A stretch of 64,000 bases of DNA from Crambe crambe (lineage: Eukaryota; Porifera; Demospongiae; Poecilosclerida; Crambeidae), in the NCBI GenBank assembly GCA_963924555.1, contig OZ004582.1, positions 7,130,001 through 7,194,000 of the forward strand, in the 5' to 3' direction. Made by a program: the position numbers and the translations under genes. Under the pieces are notes generated by a model. That model saw only the letters and a program-made list of their open reading frames with translations. It had not been told where the DNA came from and made no database searches. Of the stretch, positions 34,928-44,999 are shown in pieces. Every line of letters begins with the position of its first letter. The stretch's first letter is position 1.

Positions 34928-35872
34928 TTACAATTTATCCATCAGCTCTAAAATACTACTCTTTTGTTTTTGAAAGTCACTATCTGTTATAGCCCCAACC
35001 TCGAGCAACGAATAGAGTTCTTTAATTTGAGATATATAAATTGTCTTCAATTCAGCAGCTTTAACAGGGGTAATCACAGTAGGGTTTCCTCTCTCTAAAT
35101 TTACTGGTGAAAGATCACGTGATGGTAGAATTTTGGATTTCTTGAAATATGACCCTCTTGGAGGATTTTCCATAGATGCATGCCTGCCTCCAACAATTGT
35201 TTCAGCCCATACACGATACTGTAGGTTACTGTATGTATGCCCATGTTTTTCTCTCAAGTTATCTGTTATATCATCAACTCTTGACATTCTGTCATCACTA
35301 GATCCTTTTTTTTTCTTTTTTGTTCTGTTAGATTCATCTTCAGAGCCTGAGGAGTCCTTCTTTCGTTTCTTGCTGCGTCCTTCACACCATACAGTTATAG
35401 TATTAGATTTTGTTTGAAGCGACTGGATCAGTTCATCAAAATCGTGATCGTTTCTAACCCATATTCGCTTAGTTCCTTTGTAGAATCCAAAATCAAAATT
35501 GCAATCACTGTCAATAAGTCCATCACCAAATTGGGCAAGTATCTCTTTTCTAAAAGCCAATATTGAGCTCACTTCCCCCATATCAAGGTCACGCAACATG
35601 AATGTCTTGTGGTCAGCCCTTTTTTCATTGGGACAAATTATTTTCACACTAACTGATATAAGTGTAGGCTCAGTTACACTTGAGTCATGATCAGAATCTT
35701 CAACTGTACTCTTTGATGGACTAATGAGAATAGGGCTGTTACCACAGTCTTGTAGAGTATTCTGACTCACACCTGCCCATTCTTGTTGATAAGGAGGCTG
35801 TGGCCAAGGGTAGTGATGGGGAGTCATCTGGCCATTACCAAAGAAGTAATTAGAATGCTGGTAGTAGGACAT
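34928..35872 (-). CDS. Transposon-encoded accessory protein with PB1-like domain
   Basis: 314 residues, single exon, start at 35872, 113 bp inside the right TIR. Order seen: an aromatic/Pro-rich N-terminus (HHYPWPQPPYQQEW, about 18-31); a domain at about 70-165 that looks PB1/ubiquitin-like, with Lys on an early strand (SVKIICPNEK), LAFRKEILAQFG helix, FGFYKGTKRIWVRNDHDFDE (acidic OPCA-like loop) and a closing strand ITVWCEG; a lysine-rich putative nuclear signal (RSKKRKKD and RTKKKKKG, about 167-190); then NLREKHGHTYSNLQYRVWAE...GGRH, a motif I recall from uncharacterised sponge, cnidarian and fish proteins; and a coiled-coil-like C-terminus. It has no catalytic motif. Position inside the TIRs suggests it helps transposition or regulates it by PB1-type self-association. 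That role is inference. Confidence 0.75.
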   Translation of the reverse strand: MSYYQHSNYFFGNGQMTPHHYPWPQPPYQQEWAGVSQNTLQDCGNSPILISPSKSTVEDSDHDSSVTEPTLISVSVKIICPNEKRADHKTFMLRDLDMGEVSSILAFRKEILAQFGDGLIDSDCNFDFGFYKGTKRIWVRNDHDFDELIQSLQTKSNTITVWCEGRSKKRKKDSSGSEDESNRTKKKKKGSSDDRMSRVDDITDNLREKHGHTYSNLQYRVWAETIVGGRHASMENPPRGSYFKKSKILPSRDLSPVNLERGNPTVITPVKAAELKTIYISQIKELYSLLEVGAITDSDFQKQKSSILELMDKL

Positions 35873-35984
35873 AGTTAGCTACACAGACTTGTACCTAGTA
35901 CCTGGCTATTTTTTTTTTTCAAATCTGGCTGATGCATAACAGTCACATGATGGTAAATTTACATGGAAATGCCCTGAAAATACC

Positions 35985-36076
35985 TTTCTATTCAGCTTTA
36001 CTACATTGCTGATTTAGTTGTCATAACTTTTGTATTAGCATTTTGCAATGTGACAAGCAACCTGCAAAACTCTGTA
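35985..36076 (-). repeat. Right terminal inverted repeat of the two-gene transposon
   Basis: Inverted partner of 33103-33194, ending CCTGCAAAACTCTGTA. The second gene's ATG lies 113 bp inside it, so this repeat probably also carries that gene's promoter. Confidence 0.85.
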
Positions 36077-36240
36077 CTTACTGTAAGCACTAGGGACTGA
36101 GGCTGGAAGGTCATAGTCCTAGTGGATCTTCCACTAGGCTCCTATGTACCTTCAGCACAGTTTCTCAAGTGTGCACTAAATATTTAGTGCACATGAAAGT
36201 GTGCTTTATGAGATTTAAAGCACACTTTTCAGAGAATCTG

Positions 36241-36270
36241 ATTGGTCACAAGTCATGTGACCAGCACTAA
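36241..36270 (-). repeat. 30-bp perfect inverted repeat outside the transposon (right)
   Basis: Reverse complement of 32895-32924. Just inside it, 36171-36192 is a 22-bp perfect palindrome centred on AATATT, and CCTAGTGGATCTTCCACTAGG lies nearby in two pairing halves. Confidence 0.65.
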
Positions 36271-36517
36271 AGCATAATAGACAGTTTGTTGAGCATAATA
36301 GGGAAGGGGTTCTGGCATTGGAGCATAGCATAATAGGGAAGAAAAAAAGCATAATTTGCATGTCTCTAAAAGAGTTGGCAAGGTTTAAGCTTTGATCCTA
36401 AACTATCATTTTCATTTCAAAGTTGAAAAAAATTGGGTAGGTAGGGCCTGTGAAACATGGTATGGCCTTAGTAGACTTTAGAGCTTGTGTTGTATGTGAC
36501 ATCAAGTTTCAATGAGT

Positions 36518-36904
36518 CCGTATGGGTAGATATTAAAAATTTCGTGCCAAGTTAGATTTTAAAAATTTCAAGAATTTTAATTTCGCTTCGCATGCATTGC
36601 AATATATCGCTCGCATGCAGTGTAAAAAAAATTGTGATCGTGAGCAGCTGGAAGGACGACCAGTTTTAGTTACCCTTCAATGATTAGAAGCTTCAGATGG
36701 CGAAGTTCTGCTGTTCTGGAAGCAAAGTTCTGAAGCGAAATTCTGAACTACTTTTAGAGAGCCAAGATGAGGTCAAAGTACTCTGTAATGACTAATGCGC
36801 ATGCGCTAAAATTAATAGGCTATTGAATGTTAAAAATTCCGTGAAATGCAAAGTGACCGCGAAAACCACGAAATTAAATCCCTCGAAAATATCTACCCAT
36901 ACGG
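36518..36904. mobile_element. MITE with CCGTATGGGTAGATATT ends
   Basis: TIRs at 36518-36534 and 36888-36904 are 17-bp perfect inverted repeats. Further inside, TTAAAAATTTCGTG and CCACGAAATTAAAT also pair. About 387 bp. Confidence 0.78.
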
Positions 36905-36986
36905 TATTCCCCTTTTCCGATAGGATTCTGTACAGAGGATTGATGTGTTTCAAATTAATAAAGGAACGTCTGAGAATGAGCTATGA

Positions 36987-37171
36987 TTATTAATATGACT
37001 AGCTAATGAAGTGAAGAATGTGGCCATGTAAACCCAATGAGTCTAACTCAACACCCTCTCTATATAAGAAACAAAAGACTTTCTCAGTAACCAAAATGTG
37101 GTCTTACCCTTACTTTTCAATTTTTGGAAAGCTCATGCTAACTAACAGAGATTAATGATCTCGGTGAGCTT
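36987..37171 (-). repeat. Structured unit 27 (subfamily III, inverted)
   Basis: On the plus strand: leader CTAATGAAGTGAAGAATGTG, CTCTCTATATAAGAA, spacer, CAATTTTTGGAAAGCTCA, inner GAGAT/ATCTC (37148-37152 with 37158-37162), TGAGCTT. Confidence 0.82.
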
Positions 37172-37463
37172 GAAATACATGAAACATAATGATGGAATAA
37201 CTCACACAGGTAGCACACTTCCATTGCTGCTTGTGCATGTGAAATTCCAATTGTTGGGATGATCCCCCCAAAAAATGGCTGACGTCTAAAACTATAGCCA
37301 ATGTACAGCCAAATTCACTTCACAGACTTTGTAAGAGTGCCTTGCTACTTCACCTTCAACACAGTACACAAAGTACCCCATAAAATTCTCTTCTTTTTTT
37401 CTTGTCCACTAGGGGGTTGAATGAGGGGTGCTAATATAAATGCATTCTTCCGGCTCACAGGGT

Positions 37464-37464
<1 letters not shown>

Positions 37465-37538
<74 letters not shown>
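37465..37538. repeat. (CT)n microsatellite
   Basis: About 36 CT units, placed right after a fragment of the GAAGCTTTAGCC body module in inverted sense. Confidence 0.92.
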
Positions 37539-38243
37539 GTATGCACTTGTCTGGGTGCGTATAGTCATAGAAAGGCTGAAATTCTGAAATGTAAATGCAT
37601 CGTGCATGTAGATCATGTAGCAGTTAACTACATTCTTTCAGTGGGAGTGCAAATTAGACAGAGGCCAAAGAAATGTTGAGAGTACATACATATGATATAG
37701 GCTGGGATGAATAAAACATCAATTCATCTATGGAAGTGCTCAATGTGGGATCAGGGGAAAAAAGTGTCCAGATTAGAGGTGTCCTGATTAAGTGTCCTGT
37801 CCTAAAAGAGAGTTGTCCTGATTACCTGATTAGAGAAGTATCATAATCAATTCTGGGGGTAATGGTCCTGATTAGAGAGGTATTGAGGTGAAGAAACACA
37901 CATTATCGCAATGAGAGTCTACTTGCTTATGTATTAAAGAGAAGGTTTTTGTGTTTCACTGGAATTGATATTTTAAAATTAATTGAGCTAACATCAAAGG
38001 AAGTTAACATCAAAGAATTTTGAATCAATCGACCCATCAAAGCAAAGTGGGTGAACATCAAACTCAAAGAGGAAATAAATCCCTTCTAGGATACACCTAA
38101 TTTGCCAATACTTCATGAATAACATGTAGTGGCTAAGAGCAGAGGTACCAAGAGGTACCAAGTGCCAGGTTGGTTACTCCTTAACTTTCCGCATAAGGTT
38201 TGGCTATCTATGCAAATTATTTTACCATTATATTTCATATACC

Positions 38244-38417
38244 AAGCTCGTGAGCTTTCCAAAAATTGATTATGTGATGTGATGTGCATTATTGCGAATC
38301 GATATCTGACCCATACTGCTTTGTTTCTTATAAAGAGAGAGTGTTAGACTAGACTCATTGGGTTTAGCCACTACAACATGGTCACATTCTTCACTTCATT
38401 AGCAAGCTATGAATAAC
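38244..38417 (+). repeat. Structured unit 28 (subfamily III)
   Basis: Palindrome AAGCTCGTGAGCTT replaces the hairpin, then TTTCCAAAAATT, spacer about 60 nt, TTATAAAGAGAG, leader, ATGAATAAC. Confidence 0.8.
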
Positions 38418-38911
38418 AGTACACATCTCATCCCTTCTTCACTCCCGTTGTCATAGGCTTTTTCCTGTAACCACATGTAAGCTACCTGTGTTGTACGACA
38501 GAGCTTACGACATTTTCCGGCTGATATGTCCGGTCATTATTTGTTTGTCAGGACAAAATGCGTTGGAGGTGTTCACTCAAAACACCCCAACGCAGTATAC
38601 GAAAAATTGTTGAATTCTTCTCTCTTCCTTCTTTCTACCATAACTCTTCAAACTGCTCAAGCACCACAGACATTTTCATATTGAACTAGCCCATTCCGAT
38701 ATGCAGGAATCCTTGTTAACCCTCAGGGCATGCACAAGGGCTGTGTATCTGTTACATACGGCATGCTGCCAGAAGCAATTAGAACACTTCAAATGCCTTA
38801 ACAATGTCTAGACAAAACTTTATACTCTCCAATGTTTAAATGAGCCAATTTTATGAAAAGGCTTTATTCCGGCATGATTCCCAGCTCCGTACCACTATAA
38901 CTTGCCCTTTG

Positions 38912-39071
38912 ATCATTCACTATAACTGCTACAACTTTCTCAATTCTTAACCAAATTTCAAATTTCAAACACCAGCAGAGAGAGTGGATAATCAGCTCTC
39001 TATTGATGCATTAAACTAGAAATTTGGTTTAAGAATTTAGAAAGTTGTACCAGTTATATATAGTGAATGAT
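38912..39071. mobile_element. ACCAGCAGAGA-type MITE, full copy in duplication copy 1
   Basis: ATCATTCACTATAACTGCTA ... ATATAGTGAATGAT. Absent from copy 2, so inserted after the duplication or lost from copy 2. Confidence 0.75.
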
Positions 39072-39107
39072 CAAGGTGCCAAGGTGAATGCACTAGCACT
39101 CAGTGCT

Positions 39108-39304
39108 TCATAACTTGCTAATGAAGTGAAGAATGTGATTACTAAACCCAACGAGTCTAGCTCAACACTCTCTCTTTATAAGAATCAAGGTATGAAGCTC
39201 AGTCCTCACATTTCCTTTCACTTTCTTAAAGAGCTCTACCAATCGTTTTGGTAGTAATTTCTGGAAAGCTCGCACTTGTAGGGATTAATGATCCCTGTGA
39301 GCTT
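39108..39304 (-). repeat. Structured unit 29 (subfamily III, inverted)
   Basis: Inner GGGAT/ATCCC. TTTCTGG replaces TTTTTGG. Leader with CTCTCTCTTTATAAG. Partner of unit 30 in the 2-kb duplication. Confidence 0.8.
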
Positions 39305-39378
39305 GTGAAAATATGTAAATATAGTACCTTATAATAGCCGAGTGAAAATTTATTAATTAAGATGCCATCTAATGGTCT

Positions 39379-39513
39379 CATTAATTCTCTCTCTCTCTCT
39401 CTGACAGATCAAATAATAGGGAAATGCAAACGAAGCTTTAGCCAATGCCATTGCCGTATTGCAAAGGACGTCCAAAGGATGGAACTGGAAGAATGTACAT
39501 ACCACCAAGTGCT

Positions 39514-39552
<39 letters not shown>

Positions 39553-39601
39553 CTCTCTCTCTGTCTCTCTCTCTCTCTCTCTGATCTCTCTCTCTCTCTC
39601 T

Positions 39602-39659
<58 letters not shown>

Positions 39660-39663
39660 CTCT
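39379..39663. repeat. (CT)n tracts around a GAAGCTTTAG body module
   Basis: CT runs 39386-39402 and 39517-39663 (with GATCTCT interruptions) flank GGAAATGCAAACGAAGCTTT. Confidence 0.85.
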
Positions 39664-40045
39664 CCAGCAATAAAGTCCAGCTGTACATCACATAATAGCA
39701 TGTGGTGTTACTAAACGAGTTATAATGTTAGTGTATTACTAGTCTCATGAGAGACTTCCTAATTAAGGGTGCTTAATGAAGTATGCATGACAACCTTCCA
39801 TGTTTGCATGCATGTGTAGCAAGGCTCCTTGATCACATTGGACGGTTAATGGAGTGATCAAGCAATGCATTTCTTGGGAGAGCCAGCTGTCACCATATCA
39901 GCCAGATTCAGGTCACAGGTCATTTTCAAAGGAAATGCTTGACTGGTTGTACACACTATAATGGCTTTCACTTCTCCGTTCTTCTAGTTTGGGATTTATC
40001 AGGTGTTTTAACAACTCTCTGATTTCTACATAAATATTGTCTGGT

Positions 40046-40331
40046 GCTTCCATACTATGCCCAGTGCTTCCATACTATGCCCAGTGCTTCCATACTATGC
40101 CCAGTGCTTCCATACTGTGCCCAGTGCTTCCATACTATGCCCAGTGCTTCCATACCATGCCCAGTGCTTCCATACTATGCCCAGTGCTTCCATACTATGC
40201 CCAGTGCTTCCATACTATGCCCAGTGCTTCCATACTATGCCCAGTGCTTCCATACTATGCTCAGTGCTTCCATACTGTGCCTAGTGCTTCCATACTATGC
40301 CCAGTGCTTCCATACTATGCCCAGTGCTTCT
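40046..40331. repeat. 20-bp minisatellite TGCTTCCATACTATGCCCAG
   Basis: About 14 copies, period exactly 20, with few variants (ACTGTGCC, ACCATGCC, GCTCAG). Because 20 is not a multiple of three, all frames stay open; these are not genes. The duplicated partner region (42490-42510) has one unit. Confidence 0.95.
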
Positions 40332-40529
40332 AATATTGCCTGTGAAGTCCTGTATGCTTCAGGCTGTTATTCTTAGAGTGGAGGTGATGGATAGTATGGA
40401 GGCGCAGGATCATATGTGCAGTGATATTGCTGATTCGGCAAAATAATAACTCCAGTTATTGTATTTACTTAAAGAGAGTTCGACTGTTTCTCTGAGCATT
40501 CTTCAACAAGACTCGTTTACCAGGCACAG

Positions 40530-40690
40530 TGCATTAAGAGACCACCTCTTTAAAGACCACTTGAAGAGACCACCTCCATTAAGAGACCACCTCTCTTTAA
40601 AGATCACTTGGTGATGTCCCAATACACTTGTACTATTGATTCTGAGACCACCTCCATTAAGAGACCACATTTTGGTAGTCCTGAGGTGGT
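40530..40690. repeat. AGACCACCTC-type repeats, copy 1
   Basis: Several AAGAGACCACCTCYWTTAAAG words. Paired with 43050-43240 in copy 2. Reverse-complement relative of the AGAGGTGGTCTC minisatellite in the SIAH intron. Confidence 0.7.
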
Positions 40691-41325
40691 TACTATAATG
40701 TAGACAGATTTCTCTATATATTAGAGAAAATGTAAGTGCTTGAATACATACTAGCCCATTCCGATATGCAGGAATCCTTGTTAACCCTCAGGGCATGCAC
40801 AAGGGCTGTGTATCTGTTATATATGGCATGTTGCCAGTAGGAACACTTCAATTGCCTTAACAATGTCTAGACAATACTTCATACTCTCCAGTGTTTAAAT
40901 TTTGGGAAAAAGGCTTGATTCCCAGCTCCGTACCACTATAATCATAGCCTATACTCCATATAATGCACATCGTGCTGCAGACCATTGCCTACTCCATCTG
41001 AAAGGCTTTAGGCTGCGTGAGACTACAAGGTGAGCTCTGCGTCTGTGGACAGGTGAAGAGTAACAATACTGATAGCTAACTGGAAGGTTCATGGTGATAA
41101 GTCTACGATAGTGTTGCTCGTGATGAGCTTTATGCAGTTATCAGCTAGCTGCCACTGTCTGCTTGATCGTATCTGTGCAGTTCTCCAAGCAGTATTTTTA
41201 TATCCAGGTACTGATGTTAATTCAATGTGGACTCTGTAGTACAGGCCAGCTCTATAATATGGAATGCACATGCCAATGTAATAGATAACTATACTCGGCA
41301 AAAATATGGTTACCTTAGCGAGTGC

Positions 41326-41531
41326 TTCATAGCTTGCTAATTAAGTGAAGAATGTAACCATGTAGTAATGAACTAAACCCAATGAGTCTAACTCAACACT
41401 CCCTCTTTATAAGAATCAAGGTATGAGGCTCCATCTTTACTCCTCCTACATTTTCTTGTCTGCTCTACCAATCCATGGTAGTAATTTCTGGAAAGCTCAC
41501 ACTTGTAGGGATTTGTGATCCCTGTGAGCAT
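41326..41531 (-). repeat. Structured unit 30 (subfamily III, inverted)
   Basis: Inner GGGAT/ATCCC, TTTCTGGAAAGCTCACAC, leader without the ACCACTACT part, CTCCCTCTTTATAAG. Confidence 0.8.
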
Positions 41532-41627
41532 GTAAAATACCTACTTACATGCATAATGGCACTCTTTTTTAAGTTCCTTAACTAAGACACAAGTGGCGGT
41601 GAAGTGGAAATGTTCTTATTAATGAAC

Positions 41628-41906
41628 TCTCTCTCTCTCTCTCTCCCTCTCTGATATTAATAACTAGGGAAATTGTGGCGAGCGAGCGAAGCTTTAGCCG
41701 ATGCCATCATCGTATTACAAAGGACGGAACCGAAAATGTACCTAACTGCACCCTCTCATTCAACCACCTAGTGGCTTCTCTCTCTCTCTCCCTCTCTGAT
41801 ATCAATAACTAGGGAAATGCAAAGTATGGTGGTGAGGTGAGTGAGCGAAGCTTTAGCCGACGGACATACATAACTACTGCACCCTCTCATTCAACCACCT
41901 AGTGGC

Positions 41907-41973
<67 letters not shown>
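41628..41973. repeat. (CT)n tracts and two GAAGCTTTAGCCGA modules
   Basis: CT runs at 41629-41655, 41777-41799 and 41909-41973 separate two copies of GAGCGAAGCTTTAGCCGA ... CTCTCATTCAACCACCTAGTGG. Confidence 0.82.
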
Positions 41974-41975
<2 letters not shown>

Positions 41976-42601
41976 CTCTCCAGCAATAAAGTTCAGTCAT
42001 TGATGGCACTACCATAACAGCAAGGCCATCACTACTAATCACAAGCTATGATAGTTGAGTAATCGTGAGCTGTACATCACATGAAATATTAAATCATTGT
42101 ATGTACCAATTTAGGATGTTTACTGGAGGGAGACGTTGTTACTAAATGAGTTAGCATGTTCCTAGTCTTGTGAGAGACTTCTAACTCAAGAGTGTTTAAT
42201 GACGTGTGCATGACAACCTTCCATGTGTAGCAAGGCTCCCTGATCATATTGGACGGTTAATGGAGTGATCAAGCATGCCATTTCTTGGGAGAGCCAGCTG
42301 TAAATCATATCAGCCAGAAAATTTTCAAAGGAAATGCTTGACTGGTTGTACATGTTTAATGGCTTCTCACTTTCCTTTCTTCTAGTTCGGGATTTATCAG
42401 CTGATTGTGGTGTACTGCACTTTAACTTGTACTTTAACTCTCTGATTCGAAAATGTCGGCTTCTATGCCCTAGCCCTAGCCCTAGCCTACATATTGCCCA
42501 GTGCTTCCAATATTGCCTGTGAAGTCCTGTATGTTTCAGGCTTAGAGTGCACTGTGCCTGGCATATGACTCATTGAAGAATGCTCAGAGAAACTGTCGAA
42601 C

Positions 42602-42985
42602 TTTCTAAGTAATATTTAGTTCACTCTTTTCTAGCTCTAAGTGTTTTAATGCACCAGCACAAGCATTATAGCATCATTCGAGTGCACCATGCATTAAAAC
42701 ACATGCAGAGTGATCTAAACATTTTAGTGCTGATCACATGACTTGGATGCAATCAAGTGTTTTAATGTACCAGCACAAGCATTATAGCATCATTCGAGTG
42801 CACCATGCATTAAAACACATGCAGAGTGATCTAAACATTTTAGTGCTGATCACATGACTTGGATGCAATCAAATTCCAGTTGATCCCTAGCCTAGCCCTA
42901 GTACCTAGCAAGCTCTGACACACTTTGGGTTCAGTAAGAATGTAAAAAAAAAAAATGAGGTAAATTCCTGGTCAAAAGTCATGTG
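42602..42985. mobile_element. Relative of the transposon's flanking MITE, without the 3-kb insertion
   Basis: Shares the 32770-33060 sequence (TTCACTCTTTTCTAGCTC, CATCATTCGAGTGCACC, CCTAGCAAGCTCTGACACAC, ATGAGGTAAATTCCTG). A 116-bp segment is tandemly doubled (42640-42755 and 42756-42872). It ends GGTCAAAAGTCATGTGACCAG, related to the inverted arm at 36241. It serves as a near-empty-site comparison. Confidence 0.6.
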
Positions 42986-43049
42986 ACCAGAATACAATAA
43001 CAGAGTTATTTATTTTGCTGGATCAGCAATATCACTGCACATATGCCAT

Positions 43050-43240
43050 ACTCCATTAAGAGACCACCTCCGTTATGAGACCACCTCCATTAAGAGACCA
43101 CCTCTTTAAAGACCACTTGGTGATGTTCCAATAGTGCTTATATCATTCATTTTTTGTAAAGGCAATAGTGCTTGTATTACTGATTCTGAGACCATCTCCA
43201 TTAAGAGACCACCTCAATTAAGAGACCACATTTGGTAGTC
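43050..43240. repeat. AGACCACCTC-type repeats, copy 2
   Basis: Same words as 40530-40690, with an extra short direct repeat (AATAGTGCTT twice). Confidence 0.7.
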
Positions 43241-43317
43241 CAGAAGTGGTCGCTACAATTATGTAGACAGATTTCTCTATATACATACTAGAGAAAATGC
43301 AAGTGCTTGAATGTATA

Positions 43318-44384
43318 TGAATATGGTGTGGTAACCACTCTATGCTTAGAAGAGTAATCATGATTGAACACCTTTGAAACGGAGATCGATTGTGAAGCTA
43401 TGAGCTTTTATCGTTCATCAGTTAGGCATGCAAAATATAGAAAGCGAGGGCCCAGATACTTGAATGGTTGCTGTTGGCAACAGACAAAATAAAAGTTTCG
43501 AGCTGTTGCATAGACTAACTTGATAGAGAAGGGATATCTCTTATTTTATACTGAAGAATTCCTTTTTGATTATAATAATAAAGAATTTGTAAACAGTCCT
43601 GAAATATCAAGTTGCATTTTATGGTTATTGATACAGTGAACCCCTGCACTAATCAACCCCCTGGCTCGTAGAGTGACTAAACACCTTACTCAGACTCTGT
43701 GTTTTTAATATCAGACCATAAATAAATCGAGATTTCCTCCAATTGATAAAACATTCTATGATACACAAACACACTGATTAAGACTTTCAGATTTAACTTC
43801 GTCCACTCGTAATGAAAATATAAACACTTACAGTATGTGCCTCCAAACAGAATAGAGAATAACAGTTGGTCATCAGTCAAAATTAATATTGAACAATTAG
43901 TAAGCAGTCTCCCCCTTCAAACAGGGTGCTTTAAGTATATTCATGAGAATATAATTCAATTAGTGCCATAGACCCAGCCCACTTTCTTTGAAGTTCTATA
44001 TCCAAACAGGGTGGCCCGCCCTGCATTTAGTATACTGGGGGGAAACACTGAGTAAGAACATTTTTGGTGAACAATCTGTCATTGTTCAAATACTAATCAT
44101 TTGGCAGTTAGCTACTGGTCACTGAGTCATGTCATCAATCATATTTGTGGTGATATCACTGTGGTTGGTTCATTTCAGTCATGTGACACTGTAACAAGTG
44201 ACCTGCAATCAGTTACTTACAAGTTGAATTTTAAAGGATTGAACAATGTAATGTCAATTTTGGGAAATGAGTTTAGAGGGATATATATAGGGGTTTTCCC
44301 TCCAGTGACTGCTAATCACATACTAGAGGGGAGAGGTCATAGTAGTATGATTTTCCTTGACTTGCAACTCTCCCTTGAAGTCAC
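43318..44384. other. Unannotated stretch
   Basis: AT-rich unique sequence. The open frames at 43686-43880 and 44101-44388 have no splice, start-context or homology support. Confidence 0.45.
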
Positions 44385-44645
44385 ATGATAGTTAGAGGGG
44401 GAGGGGTATGACTTGTGACTCTCTCTTGAAGTCACTTGACATTTAGAGGGGGGGAGGGGTGTGACTTGTGACTCTCCCTTGAAGTCACATGACATTTAGA
44501 GGGGAGGGTGTGACTAATTGTGACTTTCCCTTGAAGTCACATGACATTTAGAGGGGTGGGGCTAATTGTGACTCTCCCTTGAAGTCACATTAGGGGTGTG
44601 AAGGGGTGTGGCTAATTGTGACTCTTCCCTTTAAAGTCACATGAG
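44385..44645. repeat. ~55-bp minisatellite CTTGAAGTCACATGACATTT
   Basis: Five diverging copies of CTCTCCCTTGAAGTCACATG ... AGAGGGG(AGG)GTGTGACTTGTGA. The TCACATGA core contains CACATG, an E-box-like word. Confidence 0.88.
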
Positions 44646-44801
44646 ATCTTAAAACCCAAGCACTGTTTATGGGGTCCCAGCCAAATTCTCAACACTACAC
44701 AATTAGAAGGACTTTGGCATCAGGTTGGGATGTATTGTCACATCAAGAGTATGCACGCATTATCTTGCATCCTTCTATCAGGTCAGGTGAATCTATGAGG
44801 A

Positions 44802-44871
<70 letters not shown>

Positions 44872-44912
44872 GCATTGTGGGTTCAAAGCTTGACTTTATG
44901 TTGAAACACAGC

Positions 44913-44964
<52 letters not shown>
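44802..44964. repeat. Facing (CT)n and (GA)n tracts
   Basis: CT tract 44802-44872 and GA tract 44914-44964 separated by 41 bp of unique sequence. The two can pair over about 50 bp. Confidence 0.9.
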
Positions 44965-44965
<1 letters not shown>

Positions 44966-44999
44966 ATTGTTGTGACATGATCTTAACCACTATCATGCC

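Larger units (their letters stand above)
33103..36076 (+). mobile_element. Two-gene Tc1/IS630-type DNA transposon with 92-bp TIRs
   Basis: Near-perfect terminal inverted repeats at 33103-33194 and 35985-36076 (about 3 differences in 92). They start TA-CAGAGTTTTGCAGG and end CCTGCAAAACTCTG-TA, with the outer TA the likely target-site duplication of this superfamily. Between them lie a plus-strand DD34E transposase (33736-34701) and a minus-strand PB1-like gene (34928-35872), tail to tail with 226 bp between stops. A 151-bp MITE is nested at 33230-33380. Both reading frames are open over full length, so the copy looks young and possibly active. Confidence 0.85.
38690..43317. repeat. Tandem segmental duplication, about 2.1 and 2.6 kb
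   Basis: Copy 1 38690-40749, copy 2 40750-43317, each starting ACTAGCCCATTCCGATATGC and ending CTAGAGAAAATG.AAGTGCTTG or similar. Shared order: 210-bp repeat, inverted structured unit (29 / 30), (CT)n, GAAGCTTTAG module, (CT)n, GATCTCTCCAGCAATAAAGT, TGGACGGTTAATGGAGTGAT, CTGTGAAGTCCTGTATG, AGACCACCTCC repeats. Copy 1 adds a MITE and a minisatellite; copy 2 adds the MITE at 42602-42985. Confidence 0.82.

Noticed and set aside
40037-40376. Three overlapping frames of Tyr/Ala/Gln/Cys repeats
   Set aside because: A 20-bp minisatellite keeps all three frames open; no protein is implied.
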